From Lysobacterales bacterium (GTDB lineage Bacteria; Pseudomonadota; Gammaproteobacteria; Xanthomonadales; SZUA-36): a stretch of 13,383 nucleotides of DNA. A model generated the notes under the pieces. It did not search any database, was not told the origin of the DNA, and was given only the letters and a program-made list of their open reading frames with translations. The position numbers and the translations under genes were made by a program. The stretch lies in assembly GCA_009692275.1 (NCBI GenBank), contig SHZL01000046.1, positions 1 to 13,383 on the forward strand, given 5' to 3'. Positions 1 through 5,605 of the stretch are shown in pieces. Position 1 is the stretch's first letter. Each line of letters opens with the position of its first letter.

Positions 1-1024
1 GCAGGTGTTTTATTTCGGGATGCCGGCGAATCACACCGGTGGCGGAGCAGGGCGCGTCCAGCAAAATGCGCTGAAAGGCCACGCCATCCCACCAGCCGGC
101 AGGCAGGGCGGCATCGCCAACCAGCAGCTTGCACGACAGCTTCAGCCGTTCAAGATTCTGTTGGATCAACTCGATGCGGTGCGCGCTCAAATCCAGGGCA
201 GTCACGTCGGCAGCCGCGGTGCGCTCGAGAATGTGACAGGTCTTGCCTCCCGGTGCGGCGCAGGCATCAAGCACGCGCATGCCCGCATGCACGTCCAGCA
301 AATCGACTGCCAGCTGTGCGGCCGGATCCTGCACCGAAAAATAACCCTCGGCGAAACCCGCCAGGGCCTTGACGTGAACAGGGGGTGCAATACTGATGGC
401 ATCCGGCGCCGCTGGGTGACTGTGGGTTTCAAATCCCTGGTCTTCCAGCTTTTCTGTGGTGACGCGAAAATCATGGTCTTTTCGATTCAGCCGCAACCAC
501 ATCGGGGCCTGTTGGTTGTTGGCCGCCACGAGCGCCGGCCAATGTTCCGGCCAGTCATGTCGGAGTGCCTCAAGCATCCATTGCGGGTGGGCGAAACGTT
601 CTTTCTGCTGAGCCAGCTTGCCCAGCCATTCATTCCGTTCGCGCTGAAAGCGCCGCAATACCGCGTTGATCAGGCCGACGGCCCAGGGCTTGCCTGCCAG
701 GCGCGCGCATTCCGCTGTCTCGTGGACCGCGGCATGTTCCGCGGTTTCGTCCTGCCATAACTGGTACAGGCCCAGCAGTATGAGGCGTTGTATATCCAGG
801 TCGCGCTGCTTGAGTGGTTTGCTCAGCAACTGGCTCGCCAGCCAGTCAAGTGCTGTAAGCCAGCGCAGGACTCCATAGGCAAGGTGCCGGCTCATGGAGA
901 GGTCACGGCTTTTCCGGGTGTCCTGCAAGGACGGGCTGTCGGTCAGGTTGAGCCCGCGGTCCAGTACATCAGCCAGGGCGGCGATGGCCAGTTGGCGCGG
1001 GTTCTTGACCGGTGCGGTGGTCAT
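1..1024 (-). CDS. rsmB: 16S rRNA (cytosine-967 C5)-methyltransferase RsmB, C-terminus cut by window edge
   Basis: RsmB uses S-adenosylmethionine to methylate C967 of 16S rRNA in the cytoplasm. Reading the minus strand from ATG at 1024 gives 341 open codons to the window edge, against about 430 residues in the family, so roughly the last 90 are missing. The N-terminal part (about residues 1-150) is the NusB-like RNA-binding domain. The methyltransferase follows: the SAM-binding block DACAAPGGKT begins at residue 253, and motif IV DAPCSATG begins at residue 323, placing Cys326 where E. coli has Cys325. The second conserved cysteine (motif VI) lies beyond the edge. The start ATG overlaps the fmt stop as ATGA, so translation is probably coupled. 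The fmt-rsmB pair is typical of gammaproteobacteria. Identification is secure. Confidence 0.96.
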   Translation of the reverse strand, partial: MTTAPVKNPRQLAIAALADVLDRGLNLTDSPSLQDTRKSRDLSMSRHLAYGVLRWLTALDWLASQLLSKPLKQRDLDIQRLILLGLYQLWQDETAEHAAVHETAECARLAGKPWAVGLINAVLRRFQRERNEWLGKLAQQKERFAHPQWMLEALRHDWPEHWPALVAANNQQAPMWLRLNRKDHDFRVTTEKLEDQGFETHSHPAAPDAISIAPPVHVKALAGFAEGYFSVQDPAAQLAVDLLDVHAGMRVLDACAAPGGKTCHILERTAAADVTALDLSAHRIELIQQNLERLKLSCKLLVGDAALPAGWWDGVAFQRILLDAPCSATGVIRRHPEIKHL

Positions 1025-1956
1025 TCGCGCAGGGAAAGCCGATGTGGAAGTTTCACGGCATGGAGATATTCTGCTGCACTCACCTCGTCTCCCCCCGGGC
1101 GCTGCAGGCGCAGGATTCTCAGCACGCCGTTTGCGCTGGCCACGTCGATGCCATCTGCGCTGGAACCTACCAGGGTGCCGGGAAGGTGCTCGTGCTGCCC
1201 GGGCAAGGCCATCGCGGCGGTGATGCGTGTGCGCTCGCCGGAGATATCACACCAGGCCATGGGCCAGGGGTTAAAGGCGCGGACGCGCAGTGCCAGGGTG
1301 TTGGCATCCACGTTCCAATCGAGTTCGGCTTCAGTTTTTGTCAGTTTTGCGGCGTAGGTAACGCCATTTTTTTCCTGTGGCACGGGGAGGGCAGCCTTAC
1401 CTGCCACCCGTTGCTGCAGGCAGTCCAGCAGGGCGGTTGCTCCCAGCTCCGCCAGCCGGTCATGTAGCGCACCGCCCGTGTCATCCGGCAGGATGGCTAC
1501 ATGGCGGCGCAATAACACGGCCCCGGTGTCGAGTCCTTCATCCATTTGCATGATGCACACACCCGTTTCCCCATCACCCGCCTCGATCGCACGTTGTATG
1601 GGTGCTGCTCCCCGCCAGCGCGGCAGCAGGGAGGCATGAATATTCCAACAGCCATGAACCGGAACCTGGAGGATTTCACGCGGCAGAATCAGTCCGTATG
1701 CCACCACCACCAGCAGGTCCGGGCGCAGGTCCCGTACCCACTGGCAAACCTCCGGGTCTTTGAGCGAACCGGGCTGGTGGACCCTGATCCCGGCCTCCAG
1801 GGCTGCCTGTTTAACCGGGCTGGACTGCATCTTCCGGCCGCGCCCGGCAGGGCGGTCAGGCTGAGTCAGGGCGACAACGGGCGCAAAACCAGAGCTGATC
1901 AGCCCTTTAAGGGCAGGAACAGCAAAACCAGGAGTGCCGGCAAAGGCTATGCGCAT
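1021..1956 (-). CDS. fmt: Methionyl-tRNA formyltransferase
   Basis: Transfers a formyl group from 10-formyl-tetrahydrofolate to Met-tRNAfMet, making the bacterial initiator. From ATG 1956 the protein is 311 residues (E. coli 315) and begins MRIAFAGTPGF, matching the conserved N-terminus. The signature NIHASLLPRWRGAAPIQRA is intact, giving catalytic Asn105 and His107 (E. coli Asn106, His108), with Asp143 in DEGLDTG (E. coli Asp144). The C-terminal OB-fold-like tRNA-binding domain fills about residues 205-311. A TTG at 1962 would add two residues. Neither start has a clear Shine-Dalgarno sequence; instead the 44 bases from the def stop hold three 12-bp repeats and a 17-codon mini-ORF, suggesting coupling to def. 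The 3' end overlaps rsmB by 4 bases. Confidence 0.97.
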   Translation of the reverse strand: MRIAFAGTPGFAVPALKGLISSGFAPVVALTQPDRPAGRGRKMQSSPVKQAALEAGIRVHQPGSLKDPEVCQWVRDLRPDLLVVVAYGLILPREILQVPVHGCWNIHASLLPRWRGAAPIQRAIEAGDGETGVCIMQMDEGLDTGAVLLRRHVAILPDDTGGALHDRLAELGATALLDCLQQRVAGKAALPVPQEKNGVTYAAKLTKTEAELDWNVDANTLALRVRAFNPWPMAWCDISGERTRITAAMALPGQHEHLPGTLVGSSADGIDVASANGVLRILRLQRPGGDEVSAAEYLHAVKLPHRLSLRE

Positions 1957-1960
1957 AGGC

Positions 1961-2000
1961 AAACCAGGCCATTCATGAGGCCATGCATCAGGCCGTTCAT
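1961..2000 (-). repeat. Three 12-bp tandem repeats with in-phase ATGs between def and fmt
   Basis: On the minus strand, starting at 2000, the sequence reads ATGAACGGCCTG, ATGCATGGCCTC, ATGAATGGCCTG: three imperfect 12-bp units (ATG-N3-GGCCTS) covering 2000-1965. The first ATG overlaps the def stop as ATGA. The ATGs are in phase with each other but not with fmt, and open a 17-codon ORF (MNGLMHGLMNGLVCLCA) whose TAG falls inside the first codons of fmt. The arrangement could pass ribosomes from def to fmt. It could equally be a neutral slippage-derived spacer. Confidence 0.7.
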
Positions 2001-2518
2001 AGGGTCACCGCTCCCTCTCCCCCCTTACGTTTTCGTTTCTCCAGCTTCTTGCGCACCATCATGCGCTTCAGTGGTGACAGGTAGTCGACAAACAGTTTGC
2101 CTTTGAGGTGGTCCATCTCGTGCTGCAGGCACACAGCGTCAAGACCCTTGAGGGTGGCGTCAAAATAGCTTCCGTCCGGGTTCTGCGCCCGCACGCCGAT
2201 TTCGCTGGCCCTGCTGACTTCTGCGTACACGCCCGGGACCGACAGGCAACCCTCCTCACAGGTCTCAGATCCGCTTGCAAACGTCAGTTCGGGGTTGATG
2301 AAGACGCGAAACTGGTCCCGGGTTTCACTCATATCCATCACCAGAAGCTGCCGGTGCTCATTAACCTGGGTTGCTGCCAGCCCTATGCCGCTTTCAGCAT
2401 ACATGGTTTCCTTCATGTCCCCGATCAGGCGCTGCAGAGCGGCATCAAAGGCCACGACAGGGCTGGCTTCAATACGAAGCCTGGGGTCGGGAAAAGACAG
2501 AATATCCAGTATGGCCAT
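1997..2518 (-). CDS. def: Peptide deformylase
   Basis: Metal-dependent hydrolase that removes the formyl group from nascent N-formylmethionine at the ribosome exit. The 173-residue product has all three family motifs: GIGLAATQV (residues 44-52), EEGCLSVPG with metal ligand Cys91, and QHEMDHLKG with ligands His133 and His137 and catalytic Glu134. These match E. coli Cys90, His132, Glu133 and His136 with a constant offset of one. The tail (about 150-168) is rich in Lys and Arg, as is common for the ribosome-contacting C-terminal helix. The ATG at 2518 gives the standard start MAILDIL-PDPRLR; no strong Shine-Dalgarno is seen. It is the first gene of the def-fmt-rsmB operon and supplies the step that complements fmt. 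Confidence 0.98.
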   Translation of the reverse strand: MAILDILSFPDPRLRIEASPVVAFDAALQRLIGDMKETMYAESGIGLAATQVNEHRQLLVMDMSETRDQFRVFINPELTFASGSETCEEGCLSVPGVYAEVSRASEIGVRAQNPDGSYFDATLKGLDAVCLQHEMDHLKGKLFVDYLSPLKRMMVRKKLEKRKRKGGEGAVTL

Positions 2519-2657
2519 ATATTTACGCGCGCTAGAAATAATTTAGATGAACTTTGCCGCAGGTTTCACTATGATAGCTAATGGCGGACCCGCTTCGCCA
2601 GTTTAAAACTGACCGCATCTGACAAGATGGCTGGATGCCTGCTAGAGAGGACGGAAC
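2519..2657. promoter_or_regulatory. Divergent promoter region between def and the tsaP-like gene
   Basis: This 139-base spacer separates two divergently read operons, so both should start here. The best -10 candidate is the palindromic CTATGATAG at 2569-2577, reading TATGAT on the plus strand and TATCAT on the minus strand (each 5 of 6 matches to TATAAT). I found no convincing -35 at 16-18 bases for either direction. The plus-strand gene has a good ribosome site, AGAGG at 2646-2650, seven bases before GTG 2658. The region is more AT-rich around 2530-2550 than its surroundings. No terminator or riboswitch was recognised. Confidence 0.4.
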
Positions 2658-3857
2658 GTGATCAGTAAAATCATTCAATTTATTGCGCTTGCGTTACTAA
2701 TGGTTGGGGTTGTTGCGGCACAGGAAGTGTCTTTGCGCTCTGATCACCCGGATGAATATGTCGTGGTTAAAGGCGATACGCTGTGGGGAATTTCAGGCAG
2801 GTTCCTGGATAAACCCTGGCAATGGCCGGCAATCTGGCAAGCAAATCCGCAAATCGAAAACCCCCACCTGATTTACCCCGGTGATGTCGTATCCCTGGTG
2901 TATGTCGACGGGGTCCCCCAACTGCGATTGAGCCGGGGCGGTGATCCTGCTGACCGGGCTGGTATCCCAGGCACCGTCCGGCTGAGCCCGAAAGCCCGGG
3001 TAGTGGATAAAGACGATCCAATCAATGCCATACCACTGGAGGCCATCAAACCCTTCATCCGGGATGTGCGGATACTGTCACCCGCCGAATTTGCCGGCCT
3101 GCCCTATATTCTTGCCAACGAAGACGAACACATCTCGAGCACGGTGACAGACACCACCTTCGCACGGGGCTTGAATGCCCAGGTGGGTACTGAATGGGCC
3201 GTGGTACGGCTCTCGAGTATCTATGACCGGCTCAAGGAAGATGGTCCCATTCGCCGCGTGCTACCGCAGCAACACTGGAAAAAAGTGCAGAACGTGGAAA
3301 ATGAGAACCTGGGTCTTTGGGGGGAGACTTTGCCCGGGGATCACAGCGCAAAAAATCCGGTTGCCTATGAACTGGTCGAAGTGAGCCGGGTGCGGGTAAT
3401 ACAGTCAGGGGAGATTTCTTCCCTGCAAGTGATCGAAGATCTTACAGAGGTGCGTGCGGGGGACTATATACTTCCAATTGACACCATGGGCTACGACGCC
3501 ACGTTTTTCCCGCATGCCATGAGCAACATGCCGTCGAACCTGGAAATACTGGCAACGAAAGATTCGCTCTACGGCGTGGGCCATAACCAAATCGTCTCCT
3601 TGAACGGAGGCACTGCCCAGGGTCTGGAACCGGGCCAGGTATTTTCGGTTTACCGCCCGGGGACTGAAGTGAATGACCGCACCGGCTATCGTTACGGCAG
3701 CTTTGCCAAGGCAAGCAAGCCTGAACTGCCGGCGCAGTTCCACGCACTGGTGATGGTGTTTCGTACCTTTGAAAACATCAGTTATGCGATGGTCATGAGC
3801 GGGGATAATGTGGTTCGAGCGTTCGACCAGTTACGCCCCCCCAGTGAGCGGATGTAA
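2658..3857 (+). CDS. tsaP: Secreted LysM-domain protein, TsaP-like (type IV pilus secretin-associated)
   Basis: The 399-residue protein starts with a signal peptide (hydrophobic residues 5-19, predicted cut after Ala21 in VVAA-QEV) and so acts in the periplasm. A LysM peptidoglycan-binding domain follows at about 34-82 (YVVVKGDTLWGISGRF ... NPHLIYPGDVVSL). The C-terminal part (about 295-399) has the pattern of the FlgT_C-like domain, with VGHNQIVSLNGGTAQGLEPGQVF. This architecture, and the location between def and dprA, matches TsaP of Neisseria and Pseudomonas PA0020, which anchors the PilQ secretin ring to the cell wall. No pilus gene lies in the window, so the pilus role is inferred from family and synteny. 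The GTG start has AGAGG seven bases upstream. It is likely the first gene of the plus-strand operon, 57 bases before dprA. Confidence 0.82.
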   Translation: MISKIIQFIALALLMVGVVAAQEVSLRSDHPDEYVVVKGDTLWGISGRFLDKPWQWPAIWQANPQIENPHLIYPGDVVSLVYVDGVPQLRLSRGGDPADRAGIPGTVRLSPKARVVDKDDPINAIPLEAIKPFIRDVRILSPAEFAGLPYILANEDEHISSTVTDTTFARGLNAQVGTEWAVVRLSSIYDRLKEDGPIRRVLPQQHWKKVQNVENENLGLWGETLPGDHSAKNPVAYELVEVSRVRVIQSGEISSLQVIEDLTEVRAGDYILPIDTMGYDATFFPHAMSNMPSNLEILATKDSLYGVGHNQIVSLNGGTAQGLEPGQVFSVYRPGTEVNDRTGYRYGSFAKASKPELPAQFHALVMVFRTFENISYAMVMSGDNVVRAFDQLRPPSERM

Positions 3858-3899
3858 CAGAAGTAAAGCGCCGGGTCTGGGAAGCAGGTAAACGGGGTC

Positions 3900-3906
3900 A
3901 AGGGGG
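3900..3906 (+). promoter_or_regulatory. Strong ribosome binding site in front of an ACG codon (dprA)
   Basis: AAGGGGG lies eight bases before ACG at 3915, the ideal spacing for initiation. No ATG, GTG or TTG follows at a usable distance in the dprA frame. An out-of-frame TTG at 3907 abuts the site directly and opens only nine codons. The site therefore decides in favour of ACG 3915 as the dprA start. Confidence 0.6.
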
Positions 3907-3914
3907 TTGCTGCC

Positions 3915-5063
3915 ACGTCGCAGCGAAACTGGTTAATTGCACTTCGCGCTCCCCGCCTGGGGGGCGCAAAGCTTATACGGCTGCATCAATCTCTGGGTGG
4001 CATTGAGGCTCTCACGCGCGCCAGCGGTAGCAGGCTCGCAAGCCTGGGGCTTGACGAGGAAACCATCCACGCACTATGCCGGCCTGACCAGGCAGTGCTT
4101 GAATCTGACATCAACTGGCTGCAACAGCCCGGACATCACCTGCTCACCTGGGATGATGAGCGTTACCCGGCGCTGTTACGCGATATTCCTTCCCCGCCGG
4201 CAGCACTTTATGCAGACGGCGCGGTTGAATCCCTGTGGTTACCGCAACTGGCCGTTGTTGGCAGCCGCAACCCTACAGCCGGCGGCGTTGCAAATGCGCG
4301 CGCATTTACGCTGGAACTGGTGCAGCAGGGCCTGACCATTACCAGTGGGCTGGCGGCAGGTATTGATGGAACGGCTCATGCGGCGGCGGTGAAAGCTGGC
4401 GGCTGCACCGTTGCAGTGACCGGAACCGGATTGGACCGGGTCTATCCCGCAGCCAACCGGCAACTGGCAGCAGTTATCAGAAATCACGGCGTGCTGGTAT
4501 CGGAGTTTCCGCCAGGAACCAGCCCGCAACGTTCAAATTTCCCTTCGCGCAACCGCATCATCTCGGGCCTGAGTCTCGGTGTGCTGGTGATCGAGGCAGG
4601 GCTGAACAGCGGTTCTTTGATCACAGCGAGGCTGGCCTCCGAGCAAGGCAGGGAAGTGTTTGCGCTACCCGGGTCGATTCACAATCCTATGTCCAAAGGA
4701 TGTCATCGCCTGATACGGGACGGGGCTAAGCTGGTGGAATCGGTGGCCGATATCCTGCAGGAACTGGCACCGCTTGCCGGCCACCTGGCGCAAAATTTGC
4801 GCGCAGCTACTGCCCCTGTTCAGCCTCCGCGGCTTGACATGGGGTTGGAAGACCCCCAAATCGACGAAAACTTTAAGTACGGGCCTGAGTACCGGCAACT
4901 GTGGCGGGCGCTGGGTCATGATCCGCTGCCCGTGGATTCAATTATCCGCGCCAGCGGATTGACGGCGAAGGCTGTGTCGGCCATGCTGCTGATGTTGGAG
5001 CTCAGAGGAAAGGTAGAAGCGCACCCGGGCGGCGCCTTCAGCCGTAAAACAAGAGGCCTATAG
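3915..5063 (+). CDS. dprA: DNA processing protein DprA, apparent ACG start
   Basis: DprA binds incoming single-stranded DNA in natural transformation and loads RecA; it is also widespread in non-competent bacteria. From ACG 3915 the product is 382 residues (E. coli 374). Residues 1-60 (SQRNWLIALRAPRLGGAKL...) look like the N-terminal SAM/HhH-type domain. The Rossmann-like core carries VVGSR (114-118), SGLAAGIDGTAH (144-155), NFPSRNRIISGLS (198-210), GSLITA (223-228) and the GC-x-RLIRDGA stretch. A winged-helix DML1-like domain fills about 325-378. The frame has no ATG, GTG or TTG from its upstream stop (TAA 3864) until GTG 4095, which would remove the first domain but keep the core. I chose 3915 from homology and the ribosome site. 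The TAG stop directly abuts the smg ATG. Confidence 0.93.
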   Translation, partial: TSQRNWLIALRAPRLGGAKLIRLHQSLGGIEALTRASGSRLASLGLDEETIHALCRPDQAVLESDINWLQQPGHHLLTWDDERYPALLRDIPSPPAALYADGAVESLWLPQLAVVGSRNPTAGGVANARAFTLELVQQGLTITSGLAAGIDGTAHAAAVKAGGCTVAVTGTGLDRVYPAANRQLAAVIRNHGVLVSEFPPGTSPQRSNFPSRNRIISGLSLGVLVIEAGLNSGSLITARLASEQGREVFALPGSIHNPMSKGCHRLIRDGAKLVESVADILQELAPLAGHLAQNLRAATAPVQPPRLDMGLEDPQIDENFKYGPEYRQLWRALGHDPLPVDSIIRASGLTAKAVSAMLLMLELRGKVEAHPGGAFSRKTRGL

Positions 5064-5540
5064 ATGAAAGAAAACGTGCTCGACGTGCTGATGTACCTGT
5101 TCGAGAACTATTTTTACGACGAGCCCGAGGACGAGCCAGACCGTGACTCCATGGAGGAGAATCTGCAGCAGGCCGGGTTCAACAATGGCGAAATTGAGAA
5201 GGCTTTTGAGTGGCTGGACGGTCTGGCTGAGCAGCGCTACCAACCGGAGTTCAAAATCCGCACGGAACAGCCGATACGCGTATTTATTGATTCCGAAACC
5301 GACCGCCTAGATACCAACTGCCGGGATTTTCTCATGTATCTGTCGAACGTGGGCATCCTGGACGCACAGCGTCGCGAACTGGTACTCGATCGTTTGCTGG
5401 CGCTTGAATGTGATGAAATTTCACTTGAAGATATCAAGTGGGTAGTGCTTATGGTGCTGTTTAACCAGCCCGGCCAGGAAGCAAATTACGCCTGGATGGA
5501 AGATTTGATGTTTGACACGGAGCAAGACTACCGCCATTAA
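5064..5540 (+). CDS. smg: Smg family protein (DUF494)
   Basis: The 158-residue product (E. coli Smg 157) is recognised by its start KENVLDVLMYLFENY, the middle block FLMYLSNVGILDAQRRELVLDR, and the end LEDIKWVVLMVLFNQPG ... YAWMEDLM. It is acidic, with no signal peptide or membrane segment, so presumably cytoplasmic. The molecular function of Smg is not established. It is regularly found next to dprA and topA in proteobacteria, as here. The ATG follows the dprA stop with no gap, and AGAGG at 5050-5054 inside the dprA end serves as ribosome site, so expression is probably coupled to dprA. Confidence 0.94.
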   Translation: MKENVLDVLMYLFENYFYDEPEDEPDRDSMEENLQQAGFNNGEIEKAFEWLDGLAEQRYQPEFKIRTEQPIRVFIDSETDRLDTNCRDFLMYLSNVGILDAQRRELVLDRLLALECDEISLEDIKWVVLMVLFNQPGQEANYAWMEDLMFDTEQDYRH

Positions 5541-5605
5541 TAGCAGGCAGTCCGGCCGCTCGTTGCTTTCCCCTGAAGAAGTCCAGCTGCGTTAAGAGCG
5601 CACTT
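5541..5605 (+). other. Short smg-topA spacer, no clear signal
   Basis: There are 65 bases between the smg stop and the GTG taken as the topA start, or 134 if topA starts at ATC 5675. I found no convincing terminator hairpin with T-run and no good -35/-10 pair. AAGAG at 5594-5598 lies seven bases before GTG 5606. topA may be read from upstream. Confidence 0.45.

Noticed and set aside
5..760. Open plus-strand frame of 251 codons
   Set aside because: It lies antisense to rsmB, whose frame is open over the same stretch with clear family motifs; the plus-strand product has no recognisable domain and biased composition.
1546..2106. Plus-strand frame of 186 codons across fmt and def
   Set aside because: Crosses the 3' end of one well-identified gene and the start of another on the opposite strand; no domain pattern.
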